Assembly: GCA_016934825.1 (NCBI GenBank)
Contig: JAFGSB010000070.1
Span: 1-64,000 of the forward strand
Source: Candidatus Zhuqueibacterota bacterium
GTDB taxonomy: Bacteria; Zhuqueibacterota; Zhuqueibacteria; Residuimicrobiales; Krinioviventaceae
Reading direction: 5' to 3'
Length of the DNA: 64,000 nt
Shown here one piece after another: positions 1-9,720 of this stretch. A program made the position numbers and the translations under genes. Numbering within the stretch: position 1 is the stretch's first letter; every line of letters starts with the position of its first letter. The notes beneath the pieces were generated by a model. It was not told where the DNA came from and made no database searches. It saw only the letters and a program-made list of their open reading frames with translations.

Positions 1-73
1 CGGTGTTTTTAATAGTATATAAACATAAGAACCTGATAATATTATCTCCGTTTAATTATTTAAAGGGAAAAAT

Positions 74-2455
74 ATGTTAGTAAATAAAAAATGGTTCTTC
101 AATTCCAGTTATTACACATCCACATCTTTCAAAACCTTTATTTTAATTATTACTATTTTGTTATTCGGACATTATCCGGGATATGCAAATAAAACTCCTG
201 GGGAAATGCAGAATAAAGTTGTTTCATTCAATCTGCACGTACCAGCCTCAACACAACCGGTAATCATTTCGAACGCCGATGTACAAATAAAAAATAACTG
301 GGCCTCTCCTCTAACCAATTTACCCGTTTCGAAAAACAACGAATGGAAACATACAAACCGTGAAGAAATACCGAAAGTACTGGCAAAAACGCCGGGCACG
401 TTAATTCGTGATGTTTTTGTAACGGAATCACTTTCCCTGACAAGAGAAGTCTGGATTTCATCGGCGAAAGATGAAATAAGCACAAGACAACGACTGCATA
501 ATATTTCACAAAAGCCTGTGTACCTGAAATCGTTGTTTCCGGTTTTACTTGCCGGCCGCAACAGTTTACAATTTCAGGGGGAATCCGACGCCGGTAACTG
601 GGACATAATGATACAGGAACGGTTAAAAAACGGTCATCCCCGTGTTGTACATCCGGGTGAAAATGATAAATTCGAGATTGATCCGTTCTGTCTTATCCAT
701 CCCGAAAAAAGCAGGGGAAATACCGTACTACTAATCGGATACCTGAGCCAAACCGGACACTGCGCCCGGATCAATCTACAATTTGAACAAGAACAACCAA
801 TTGTTTTAAAAGAATTACTCGCCGAATGTGAATTTGACAGTTGTCTGGTTCCTCCAGACGGGGAAAGAACATCTCAATGGGTTTTTATCAAACTGGCGGC
901 GGACCCCAATCGATTAATCAAAGATTACGCCGATAAAGTCGGGCTTTATCACGGGATTAAGGAACCGCCCCGTTCCGCTCCTTCGGTTTTTTGCAGTTGG
1001 TATTTTCACGGTCCCCAATATAATGAAGAATATTTTTATAATGATTTAAATGATTTGAAAAAAGAGCACATGCCATTTGATGTATTTTTGATTGACGAAT
1101 GCTGGGGCATCAAAAGATGGGGTGATTTTACGGCAATTGAAACCTGGACAAGAGGTATGAAGGACGCGGCGGACCGTATTCGCGCTCTCGGTTATATACC
1201 CGGAATATGGAGCTGTCCATACCTGGTTGACTTTAACTCAAATCTTGCCGCACAACATCCGGAATGGCTGTTAAAGGATAAACACGGGGAAAGAATTTTA
1301 TTCAGGATGAATGACCTTGATCACTGGGTGCTCGACACAACATTTCCGGGTGTTTGTGACTATTTGGAAGAAGCCTACAGAAAACTGTCGGATGACTGGG
1401 GTTATGAATACTTTAAATTCGATTTTATGAGGGCTATCTTTTTGGATAAAGGTCAACGGTTTTTCGATCCATATGCTACACGTCTTGAAGCGTATCGAAT
1501 GGGATTGGAAGCGATCCGGCGGGGCGTCGGCCCGGACGCCTATATATCCGTATGCGGCGGGCATTATGGCGGTTCTCTTGGATTGGCCAATTCACAACGA
1601 AGCGGCAGCGATGTGGTATCAATCTGGCGGTCCAATGAAATACCCAAATTCCGACAAAACATCCTGCGTACATGGATGAGCCGCCTCTGGCATGTTGACG
1701 CCGATGCCATGATGGTAAGACGACGGGAGGAAAAATTCCATTCCGACAGGGAGCTCTCCCTCGGCCTGTTAACCGATCAGGAAGCGAACACCATTGCCCT
1801 CAATCAGTATATCGGCGGCGGACTAGTCACTTTTTCAGAGTATCTATGCGAACTTGACGCCGACAGGAAAGCATTGTACCGCCATATAATTCCATCGATC
1901 AATTCTCCCTCCGATCCAATTGATGCTTTCAATCTGAATTGCCCAACACAAATGCTGACCCGGATTGAACCTGTGTGTAACCAGTTGGACTCCTGGGTAA
2001 CTCTCTCCGTGGTTAATTGGTCGGATGATCCTAAAACTTTTAACATAGTTCTTTCGGAAGAATTTTTGAAAACATTAAACGGGGAACGGTTTTTAATATT
2101 TGAATTTTTTGAACAAAAGTTAACAGGACTTTATAAAAGAGGAGATACAATCGCAATAAATGATATCGCACCACACACAAGCAAACTTTTGCGTATTGCC
2201 GCCTGGGATGGCAATAATCCTATACTGGTCGGAACAGACCTGCATTTTTCCGGGGGAGGTGTGGAAATATCCCGATGGAATGTAAAAAATAATTATATCG
2301 AAGGCGCCATTGACACACAATGGTTGTATCCTGTGACGGTGTCGGCAGTCTTTCCCGCACGCAATGCCGACGAATTTATTTTACAAAAAATAACCGTTCA
2401 ACCCGGACAAAGAAATTTCCGAATCGATTATCCACAGAACATTGATACCCTGTAA
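74..2455 (+). CDS. Secreted GH36-family alpha-galactosidase
   Basis: A 793-residue protein that should hydrolyse terminal alpha-galactosides (clan GH-D, retaining). An N-terminal hydrophobic signal spans about residues 20-38. A beta-sandwich region runs to about residue 300, then a TIM barrel, then a C-terminal beta domain. The family nucleophile is visible in FKFDFMR (D450) and the acid/base in RSGSDVV (D513). The barrel also shows FLIDECWG and GYIPGIWSCPY, typical of the family. The start is the ATG at 74, preceded by AAAGGGA. It is the only plus-strand gene in the first 39 kb and converges on the minus-strand cluster. Family assignment is strong; the exact substrate (raffinose-type sugars, galactomannan or host glycans) is not visible. 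Confidence 0.88.
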   Translation: MLVNKKWFFNSSYYTSTSFKTFILIITILLFGHYPGYANKTPGEMQNKVVSFNLHVPASTQPVIISNADVQIKNNWASPLTNLPVSKNNEWKHTNREEIPKVLAKTPGTLIRDVFVTESLSLTREVWISSAKDEISTRQRLHNISQKPVYLKSLFPVLLAGRNSLQFQGESDAGNWDIMIQERLKNGHPRVVHPGENDKFEIDPFCLIHPEKSRGNTVLLIGYLSQTGHCARINLQFEQEQPIVLKELLAECEFDSCLVPPDGERTSQWVFIKLAADPNRLIKDYADKVGLYHGIKEPPRSAPSVFCSWYFHGPQYNEEYFYNDLNDLKKEHMPFDVFLIDECWGIKRWGDFTAIETWTRGMKDAADRIRALGYIPGIWSCPYLVDFNSNLAAQHPEWLLKDKHGERILFRMNDLDHWVLDTTFPGVCDYLEEAYRKLSDDWGYEYFKFDFMRAIFLDKGQRFFDPYATRLEAYRMGLEAIRRGVGPDAYISVCGGHYGGSLGLANSQRSGSDVVSIWRSNEIPKFRQNILRTWMSRLWHVDADAMMVRRREEKFHSDRELSLGLLTDQEANTIALNQYIGGGLVTFSEYLCELDADRKALYRHIIPSINSPSDPIDAFNLNCPTQMLTRIEPVCNQLDSWVTLSVVNWSDDPKTFNIVLSEEFLKTLNGERFLIFEFFEQKLTGLYKRGDTIAINDIAPHTSKLLRIAAWDGNNPILVGTDLHFSGGGVEISRWNVKNNYIEGAIDTQWLYPVTVSAVFPARNADEFILQKITVQPGQRNFRIDYPQNIDTL

Positions 2456-2462
2456 AGGACAT

Positions 2463-2502
2463 AAAAAAAAACCGGGAAATTTAATATCTCCCGGTTTTTT
2501 TT
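2463..2502. terminator. Two-way rho-independent terminator
   Basis: An A-run followed by ACCGGGA, an 11-nt AT-rich loop and TCCCGGT followed by a T-run form a stem of about 14 bp. Because the stem is flanked by A on one side and T on the other, it can work in both directions. It sits between the convergent alpha-galactosidase and PQQ-propeller genes. Confidence 0.9.
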
Positions 2503-2526
2503 ATCGTTATATTTAAAATTTACCTG

Positions 2527-5500
2527 TTACTCCCGGATCAATTCGATTCCGCACAGCAGGGGTAAACTGTCAGTGTCCATATTCGACGGCACACAAGATA
2601 TTTTCAACGTACCGGCTACATTCACGTCCCTGAAAGTCTTAATGATGGTCTTATTTTCAATTCCGGCTTCTTTGACAATATCAAAATCATTCAGCACATT
2701 TTTGTCCTGAATAAATACATCAAAAATCCGATCGCCGGGTGCTTTATTTTCCAATTCGGCAAATAACAAATGTACGGTATAGGTTGATGATTTTACCGGT
2801 TCCTTTTCAAGCGTAAGCATCAAATCCAAAGGACCGGTTAATGCGGAAGAACCCACCCATTTATATTCGTTTCCCTGCATATTAAATACATGCCGCCGTA
2901 ATCCGTTTGTATTTGTAGAATCATATTTTATGGGGATATCGGGAGATTTTCCACCTACACTCGGAAAATCCAGCCACAAAGTACCGTCCTCCGAGATACG
3001 ATCACCCGGAGCGTTTAAATTTACACCGATATGCCGGACGGGCTCACCGTTCCAGTCAAAATCATTGGTGGTCCAGTAATCCAGTTCAGGCATATGAATA
3101 AATGCCAGGGATGTTTGATTCTGGTAGGAACACTGGCATGTCCGGGTATAATCGGGAGCATTGAGCACGCCCCCTGCGGCAATGAGATTTGAGGTACACC
3201 CTGATTTGAATCCTCCCAAATTTCCGGTTCCGCCTTCATTCATAAAATCATAAAATCCTGCCGCAGCCGAACGAAATGAAAGCAAATTTTCACTTGCAAT
3301 ATTATAATTACATCCATAGGTACGTGAATATGTCCATTGGAAATTTGTTTCTGTTATCGGATCAATGCGGAATATTGCTTCACCGTTTTCAAGGTCGTAA
3401 GCGCTGTTATCGGTAATGATCTTTTTGTTATGTAATATGGGGGGATTATTATATTTTAAAGGTCTGTCCCAGATTAATTCTCCGGTTGTTGCATTATATA
3501 CAGACATCCTTTTACCAACCTCATCAGTGACCATGTCACGTGAAGGCCGGGTAGCCTGCAATAATCGATTATATTCTTCGGAATAACTCAGCCAGCTTCC
3601 GAAAATTCCCGTCGTGACAGCCCATAGTTCCTGTCCTGTGTCAATCTTTAATGCCATTAACCGGTAATCGGTAGGTATATCCAATCCCCGTCTCTCACGT
3701 TTTCTTTCAATTGAAGGAGGCATCTTGTCCAGACAATACAATATATCCTTTGAGGCGGTTATAGCATTATGAATAAATCCATATTTTGCCTCAATTTCCC
3801 ATTTAACTTTACCCGTATAACGATTCATTACAACGAGCTTTTGACTGGAATTATTATCAAAATTATTAAAAATTTTATATTTATGCTGATCTTTTGAGGA
3901 TAATTCCTTTATCTGTTCTGTTTCTGCAATTGATTCGAGAAGTGAAAACGGTACAAATCCTGAACCGGCGATCAGCAAACTGTCCTGCACACCTATATAC
4001 GCCCATTCCGGTATCTTATCTCCCTGTATCGGCGGCAGTGACAAACTCTTAACAGGTTTGCCGGTAACGATATCCAGAACTTTGCATTCACTCCCGACAA
4101 TAATGTATACATAATCGGTTGTCGCCACAAAATTTGTCCCTCTTGAGTTAGCGCCTGGTAGATGTTCCTGGTTGCCGCTCGGATCGAGGGGTGCATATTC
4201 ATAGGTTTCATTAAAATAGTCGCCAAATGTATCCAGGCTGTCGATCCGGGTTTGCCACAGTACACGCCCGGTATAGACATCACGGGCGCTTAAACAATCC
4301 ATACCTTCGATTATTAGACGTCCGTCAACAATCTGTTCGGGCGGTCCATGACCATGGCGGGGTAAAACATCCTCATTTGAGTTTCCGCCAAACCACAACA
4401 AACCCAATGGCAGTTTAACCACTTCATCTTCGGATTTCACGGTATTGGCAATATTGCCATACTGGTGCGTCCAATTTGCGGCGCCTTTTAATTTTCCGTC
4501 CTTTGCTATAATTATGTTTTTATCCTGAGAAAAAACCGACAGTTCCGTCGCCAAATAACCAGCAGCCAAATTTTTGAAATAATTAATATCGTGTTTTACT
4601 GATGCCAGCCAGAGTTTGCCGCCATAGGGTCTTAACGCTTTAAAAACAATCTGCAAATCAGTTTCACCCTTTAGCATGGGGTTCGGTACTGTTTCCTGCA
4701 TTACGATCAATGAGGCCATATACGGCGGCGCCGGAAAATCTGAATATGTCCCCTGTAATATACTGACCCGCAGTCCCAATAATCCCAGGCGGTCAAACCG
4801 TTTTCTTAGATCATTTACCTTGACCGGATCGGATTCTACTGCGATAAAATTCAATTTTGAATTCATAGCCAGAGCGGCCAACAGATCACCGTTCCCCGGG
4901 CCATACAACAGGGCATAACCTTCCGAGACGCCTGTCGTTTCAAGAATAGTATTAGCCGAGTTTGTCGTTGTTAATGAAGGAATCCATTTATCGGGTTTGT
5001 CGATATATATAAACGGTTTTTTTTGTTTTACGCCATACGCCATAATGCGGCCGTCCAGCGTTACGGCAAACAACTTTCCGTCCGCGGCGCACAATCGTCT
5101 GACATGGCCGTCAATTTGAGTTGACCATTCCACAGTGGCAGCCTGGTTGGCGTCATTAATTTTGATTGACGTTATTTGATGTTCCCCACCGGCGTACAGT
5201 CTGGAACCGGCTTTGATCAAATCGCCGCTCGCGTCGACTTTAACGACGGAAATCACATTTTGCGGCTTTTTGGCATCCCTGATGATAATGGAATCTCCTG
5301 ACATGTAAAAAGCGTCTTTTGCCAGCACCGGATATTCTCCCATCCTTCTTTCTACAATATCCCCGGTTTTGACATCAAACACATTCGTATCCCGGTCTCG
5401 GAAATAATTGAAAAAGAATTCATCGTTAGCGCAGACGAATGCTCCGCCGGTTTTGTTATATTGTGCCAGATGGTAATACAACATCTCGCCGGTGAAACGG

Positions 5501-6270
5501 TTAAAACAGGCCGGGACCGAACGCCCGCCAGGTACGAGTACATAATCGCCGCTTATAACAAATATTCCCTGCGGGGCTACTCCCGCAAATGCGGGTGAAT
5601 TATGCGGCTGAAGCATATATTTGGAACCGGTCGCTTCATTACGCCAGATAATCGCGCCTGTTTCCGCGTTCAGAGCATAAATAAAAGTTCCCATAAACGG
5701 CCAGATACTGGCGGCAAAATAAATCGTATCATCTTTTAATACCACACCGCCGCGCGCCGGCCATGTGGAAATAAGTCGTTTATTACCGAGTATTTTCCTG
5801 TCCTTCGGACCGCCACGGAATTTCCAGATTAACTCGCCCTTTTCCGCTGACAAACAATACAGATATCCATCGTCACTGGTGAAATAGACTTTGTTTTTAG
5901 CTGCGGCAAACGGCAACCTAACCGGGCCATCCGTATAAAAGGTCCACTTTTTTCCCCCCGTATCCGTATTCAGGGCAACCACTTTGTCCTTATCATTAAA
6001 GCCGACAAATAATGTTTTACCCATAATAACGGGTTCAAAAACCTGATCAAACGGCATCATGTCCTGGTTCAGTGGATCATCCCAGACAGTTTCCCGTTGA
6101 GAAAACTGCCATGTCCAGATTGGTTCCAGTTTTGCCGGTAATTCTTCCGGTGAACAAGCACTGCGCCCTTCGTCAAAACGCCACATGGGCCAGTCTGCGG
6201 AAAATACTGGAAGCGAGAATTGAATGAGAATTAAAATAATCAATAATAATAATTTAGTTCTTTTTTCCAT
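2527..6270 (-). CDS. PQQ-type beta-propeller protein with embedded methyltransferase-like and C-terminal malectin-like domains
   Basis: A 1247-residue exported protein with signal peptide (hydrophobic residues about 7-25, ending VFSA). Residues about 30-430 are BamB/PQQ-like propeller repeats (for example VVALNTDTGGKKWTF, YCLSAEKGELIWKF, FIYALNAETGAIIW). Residues about 440-575 look like a class I methyltransferase Rossmann fold: YGPGNGDLL resembles the glycine-rich SAM loop and IAVESDP the following acidic strand. A second propeller block follows (YTGRVLWQTRID, YTGKVKWEIEAK, ATGELIWDRPL). From about 1075 to the end is a malectin-like carbohydrate-binding region (HIGVNLNAPGD). I chose the second of two adjacent ATGs because GGTGG lies 5 nt before it. 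It is the last gene of the ABC-transporter cluster, 20-odd nt after the ATPase. Function unknown; an exported dehydrogenase-like or sugar-binding role is a guess. Confidence 0.75.
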   Translation of the reverse strand: MEKRTKLLLLIILILIQFSLPVFSADWPMWRFDEGRSACSPEELPAKLEPIWTWQFSQRETVWDDPLNQDMMPFDQVFEPVIMGKTLFVGFNDKDKVVALNTDTGGKKWTFYTDGPVRLPFAAAKNKVYFTSDDGYLYCLSAEKGELIWKFRGGPKDRKILGNKRLISTWPARGGVVLKDDTIYFAASIWPFMGTFIYALNAETGAIIWRNEATGSKYMLQPHNSPAFAGVAPQGIFVISGDYVLVPGGRSVPACFNRFTGEMLYYHLAQYNKTGGAFVCANDEFFFNYFRDRDTNVFDVKTGDIVERRMGEYPVLAKDAFYMSGDSIIIRDAKKPQNVISVVKVDASGDLIKAGSRLYAGGEHQITSIKINDANQAATVEWSTQIDGHVRRLCAADGKLFAVTLDGRIMAYGVKQKKPFIYIDKPDKWIPSLTTTNSANTILETTGVSEGYALLYGPGNGDLLAALAMNSKLNFIAVESDPVKVNDLRKRFDRLGLLGLRVSILQGTYSDFPAPPYMASLIVMQETVPNPMLKGETDLQIVFKALRPYGGKLWLASVKHDINYFKNLAAGYLATELSVFSQDKNIIIAKDGKLKGAANWTHQYGNIANTVKSEDEVVKLPLGLLWFGGNSNEDVLPRHGHGPPEQIVDGRLIIEGMDCLSARDVYTGRVLWQTRIDSLDTFGDYFNETYEYAPLDPSGNQEHLPGANSRGTNFVATTDYVYIIVGSECKVLDIVTGKPVKSLSLPPIQGDKIPEWAYIGVQDSLLIAGSGFVPFSLLESIAETEQIKELSSKDQHKYKIFNNFDNNSSQKLVVMNRYTGKVKWEIEAKYGFIHNAITASKDILYCLDKMPPSIERKRERRGLDIPTDYRLMALKIDTGQELWAVTTGIFGSWLSYSEEYNRLLQATRPSRDMVTDEVGKRMSVYNATTGELIWDRPLKYNNPPILHNKKIITDNSAYDLENGEAIFRIDPITETNFQWTYSRTYGCNYNIASENLLSFRSAAAGFYDFMNEGGTGNLGGFKSGCTSNLIAAGGVLNAPDYTRTCQCSYQNQTSLAFIHMPELDYWTTNDFDWNGEPVRHIGVNLNAPGDRISEDGTLWLDFPSVGGKSPDIPIKYDSTNTNGLRRHVFNMQGNEYKWVGSSALTGPLDLMLTLEKEPVKSSTYTVHLLFAELENKAPGDRIFDVFIQDKNVLNDFDIVKEAGIENKTIIKTFRDVNVAGTLKISCVPSNMDTDSLPLLCGIELIRE

Positions 6271-6293
6271 CATTCCACCTTTAAAGTATCTTC

Positions 6294-6932
6294 TTATTTT
6301 AAATATACTATTCGATCTGCCTTGCCGGCTGTTTGTGAATCATGCGTAACCAGCAGGATTGTTCCGCCCTTTTTTTTATATTCCTGTAGATAATGAATAA
6401 CAAGTGCCGTATTATCATCATCCAGATTACCGGTAATTTCATCGGCAAACAAAATTTCCGGTTGATTGAGCAGGGCTCGCGCCAGAGCGGTTCGCTGTTT
6501 TTCACCGACGCTGAGTTCGCCGGGGACGTGGTTTATCCGGTCCTGGAGTCCCAAATACTCCAGCAACTCTATACCTTTTTCACGGGTTATTTTCTTTGAA
6601 TCCGCTAAATTCAGGGTCAATACATTTTCAAGAACAGTTAAATAAGGAATAAGGTGATATTGTTGAAACACAAAACCGACATGGTTAGCACGATATACAG
6701 CCCGCTTATCAGGATTCATCGCGTAAAAATCTTTTTCCCGAATCAAAACCTGTCCTTTTTCCGGCTGCATCAGTCCGCCTGCGGTCAACAACATCGTTGT
6801 TTTCCCGCATCCGCTTGGTCCCTGCACGGCAATAAATTCTCCCGTTTTAACGGACAGTGAAAAATCATTCAATACCTGTACAGCTTTATTGTCTTTGGTA
6901 TAACTCTTGTAAATATTTTTTAGTTGCAGCAT
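6294..6932 (-). CDS. ABC transporter ATPase, LolD/MacB type
   Basis: A 212-residue cytoplasmic ATPase that would power the adjacent FtsX-type permease. Visible motifs: Walker A GPSGCGKTT, Q-loop FVFQQYHLIPYLTVLENV, signature LSVGEKQRTALARALL, Walker B ILFADEITGNLD and the switch His in LLVTHD. The C loop reads LSVGEKQ rather than the usual LSGGQ/E, a common variation in this family. A TTG start at 6941 would add three residues and abut the permease stop; the ATG at 6932 is preferred, although the GAGAGG Shine-Dalgarno sits closer to the TTG, so the start is uncertain. Length matches the family (about 220). MacB/LolCDE/FtsX-type systems move lipoproteins or substrates from the periplasmic side rather than importing nutrients. 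Confidence 0.9.
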   Translation of the reverse strand: MLQLKNIYKSYTKDNKAVQVLNDFSLSVKTGEFIAVQGPSGCGKTTMLLTAGGLMQPEKGQVLIREKDFYAMNPDKRAVYRANHVGFVFQQYHLIPYLTVLENVLTLNLADSKKITREKGIELLEYLGLQDRINHVPGELSVGEKQRTALARALLNQPEILFADEITGNLDDDNTALVIHYLQEYKKKGGTILLVTHDSQTAGKADRIVYLK

Positions 6933-6941
6933 AATAAACAA

Positions 6942-8207
6942 TCATTCCTCTCTGAGTACAATAGCCGGGTCCTGCTGTGAAGCAAGTAACGCGGGAATCC
7001 AACTGGCCAATAATGAAAGTAAAGTCGATAAAACAATTGCTAATAGCAAAAAACGAAAATCGACAATGGAAAGAACAAGGCGAAGATCCAGGAAAACGAT
7101 CCCGGAAAATATACCGATAATAAATCCAAGGAATCCGCCGATAAGCCCGATAAGCAAAGCTTTTAATAAAAATATTTTCAGGATACCACTCGCCCGAACA
7201 CCAATTGCCCGGAATATCCCGATCTCGCTTTGACGGTCCCGGACATTCGATAGGAACAATAAAAATATCCATACACCGCATGCGATTAAAACCAGGGGAA
7301 CCATTATGGAAGCGTAGGTTTCCCGTTCTTTTTTCAACTTTTCACGGTTCTGGATTTCAGCCCCTATGGCTTCCTCCGCTTCCTGAGCCGCCCGCTCCCG
7401 TGCTTCAGCCCTTGTGATCACCTTTGTTCCCTGTTCTATGACCTGGGTTCCGGGAAGTATTGCCGTGATTTCTTTCCGTATTAGAGAAATATCGTCACCG
7501 GCGCAAATACATTTCAAAGCCAGGATTGCGTTTACCTGATCCGGACGGTTCAGTATATCCTGGGCCTGTTTGAGATCAATCCAGATTGAAATATCATCTT
7601 TTGATCCGCGTTCTTCGTTACATTGATGAACCATAAAATCCTGACCGAAAAACCGTACTTTATCTCCCTGCTTCAGATTCAAACTCTGGTGAAGTTCATA
7701 ACCCAGCACCATTGTGCCTTTGGGAACGGCGACCAGCATGGGTTCTTTGGGATCTCGGTGTAAAAACGGAACCTCGCCGCGCGTTCCTATGAGAATGATG
7801 GTTCTCTGTTTTTCCGGCCACTTGATTTTTTGCTGCAGGCTCGGCAATAAATGCCGGATTGACATGATTTTGGATGCTGATAAAGCAGATACATAATCTT
7901 CAGGCATATATTTTGACGCGTAATCGTTGGCGTATAGATCCGCCAATTGCTGGTCTTTAGGCAGGATCAGCAGATTAAATCCCAATTTTTTCATGATCTT
8001 GCGGTAATCATCCTGCATTAACACCATGCGTTGTTTTGTCTCCTCTTCTTTCTGCGCAACAATCTGTTCCGTTCTTACATCATGGGCCCTTAACAAGATC
8101 AACGCCCCCATAAGCGTTGTAACCGCAATGACAACTGAAACAAGTCCCAGGCTAAAATTCATTTTTCTGCGACTTATTTCCTTTACAACCAATTGCCAGA
8201 TATTCAT
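6942..8207 (-). CDS. FtsX/MacB-type ABC transporter permease
   Basis: A 421-residue inner-membrane protein. A first membrane segment spans about residues 19-41, then a large periplasmic domain (about 45-290) with a charged, probably coiled-coil stretch before the second segment, and three C-terminal segments (about 298-318, 340-368, 380-408) containing the FtsX-like signature DRQSEIGIFRAIGVRAS. It ends in GGAATGA, directly next to the ATPase start, so the two are co-translated. The topology (1+3 with a big MacB_PCD-like domain) fits mechanotransmission or lipoprotein-release transporters. Substrate unknown. It is separated by 263 bp from the upstream CNVPVF protein; that gap holds no ORF and no clear terminator that I can see. 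Confidence 0.85.
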   Translation of the reverse strand: MNIWQLVVKEISRRKMNFSLGLVSVVIAVTTLMGALILLRAHDVRTEQIVAQKEEETKQRMVLMQDDYRKIMKKLGFNLLILPKDQQLADLYANDYASKYMPEDYVSALSASKIMSIRHLLPSLQQKIKWPEKQRTIILIGTRGEVPFLHRDPKEPMLVAVPKGTMVLGYELHQSLNLKQGDKVRFFGQDFMVHQCNEERGSKDDISIWIDLKQAQDILNRPDQVNAILALKCICAGDDISLIRKEITAILPGTQVIEQGTKVITRAEARERAAQEAEEAIGAEIQNREKLKKERETYASIMVPLVLIACGVWIFLLFLSNVRDRQSEIGIFRAIGVRASGILKIFLLKALLIGLIGGFLGFIIGIFSGIVFLDLRLVLSIVDFRFLLLAIVLSTLLSLLASWIPALLASQQDPAIVLREE

Positions 8208-8470
8208 ATCACTCCAATTTATTTTCTTAAATCTCTTTTACTCACTGGTGTCCGGTCAACGGGAACCTCTTCCTGAACCGGTTTATACTTTCATTATAAT
8301 TAATATAATTATAAAATTTCAATGTTTATATACAAGCTAAATATTACTTTAATATCTGAAAACTTTAGTAAAAATTGTAAAGAATGCCGTGTCAGGGTTT
8401 AACCGGACACCGGTATCCTTTGACAATTACTTCAATTTTTATTAATCGATACGAATATTTTTGTGTTATT

Positions 8471-9676
8471 CTATTGTTTACGCCTTTTTTGTAACAAAAA
8501 TAAAGTAAGACCGGTCATAAAGATCAATCCGAATACAAAAACCAGTATTATATTTCTTATTAATGGACGCGTTATTTTTTTATTCCCCGATTCAAGAGAA
8601 TTATCATCAGGTGGTGTACTCGTTATTTCGGGCGTTCTCACGGAATCCGATAATAGTAGAGTATCTGGTTTTTGTTCACCTATATTTTGTTCGGATTTTG
8701 TTTTTTCTTTTAAAGTATCATTTTCAATAAACGCGGATACACCTGTCAGGGGCGGAAGTTCTTCGTTTTTGACCATTTTGCCGCCGGCAGGATTCGACCA
8801 GTCATTTTCCAGCAACAGATCCACTCCCGGATTCAAGGCCTTGACTTCACATGAACACCAGCCGATGACGGACTGACAGGCATGGGAAATTGTTTTCCCG
8901 TTTAAACCCGCGCCTATTAAACCATAAAGTGCGCGTCCCCTGCCAAATACCGGAAAAGCGATGGGTTCGTTATAATACACCAGGTCCTCCTCCGATCCGA
9001 GCAGCATGCTGACAAATATTTCTTCCTGCGGATTTTCCCGCGATAATCGGATCATCGAAAAGTGGACGTCATAATCATGAAAATCTTCCACACGGATCAG
9101 ATTACCGTTGATATCAAAACCCGTTTCGGGTATCTTTAGTTCATTGGATAATTTTTTCAAATACTCGACTAACAGAGCTTCGGCGGCGCGATCCTTTTCA
9201 TTATCTCCGCTTTCTAAAAACAGCCAGACTGCCGCTTCACCCGCGGTTAAACGTTCCGCCAATGCCGAACGTGCCGGGGATGTTATCAGACGCCGTATAT
9301 TATCCTCTGTAAAAGGTCCCGACCATATAACACCCCTGATCCCGGTTGTCTCGGGAAAGTACAATTCCATCCACGGATATTGCGGGAAAGACTTTGTCGC
9401 GGAATCACTTACATTCAATATTTTTAATGTTAAATTTATTAAAGAATCATCTTGGGTTCTTTTTAAAAGTTGATTTAATAATTTTTCAGAATCCGCATCA
9501 AATGATTGATCATAATAAATTTGCAGCACAAAAAAATCGGCGGGCCATCTTTCCAGAGCATATCTGAAAACAGGAACGTTACAGGCAAAACTTTTCCCGA
9601 CAATAATAACAAAATACAGCAAAACCGGAAAAATAACCCGACGGGAGTATAAAAATAATTTAAATTTCTGTTTCAT
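8471..9676 (-). CDS. Membrane-anchored periplasmic protein of the CNVPVFRYALERW type, function unknown
   Basis: A 401-residue protein with an N-terminal signal segment (about residues 12-31), a first mature-like motif CNVPVFRYALERW beginning at C32, and a C-terminal transmembrane helix (about 374-394) followed by the basic tail QKRRKQ. It is therefore probably held in the inner membrane with most of it in the periplasm. A second cysteine group, C-x6-C-x-C, lies near residues 266-275, within GWCSCEVKALNPG. The stretch before the final helix (about 310-370) is polar and low in complexity. I recognise no enzymatic domain; the motif is familiar to me only from uncharacterised proteins near ABC permeases. 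It lies between a TonB receptor and the FtsX/ATPase pair on the same strand, so it is likely a partner of that transporter. Confidence 0.7.
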   Translation of the reverse strand: MKQKFKLFLYSRRVIFPVLLYFVIIVGKSFACNVPVFRYALERWPADFFVLQIYYDQSFDADSEKLLNQLLKRTQDDSLINLTLKILNVSDSATKSFPQYPWMELYFPETTGIRGVIWSGPFTEDNIRRLITSPARSALAERLTAGEAAVWLFLESGDNEKDRAAEALLVEYLKKLSNELKIPETGFDINGNLIRVEDFHDYDVHFSMIRLSRENPQEEIFVSMLLGSEEDLVYYNEPIAFPVFGRGRALYGLIGAGLNGKTISHACQSVIGWCSCEVKALNPGVDLLLENDWSNPAGGKMVKNEELPPLTGVSAFIENDTLKEKTKSEQNIGEQKPDTLLLSDSVRTPEITSTPPDDNSLESGNKKITRPLIRNIILVFVFGLIFMTGLTLFLLQKRRKQ

Positions 9677-9720
9677 AATATCATATTTAATTTTAATTCA
9701 TAAATAAAATCTGCTCATTT

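Noticed and set aside
8247-8412. GTGTCCGGTCAAC near 8247 and GTTTAACCGGACAC near 8399 as a long-distance inverted repeat
   Set aside because: The match is short and interrupted, the arms are about 150 bp apart, and no target duplication or transposase is present.
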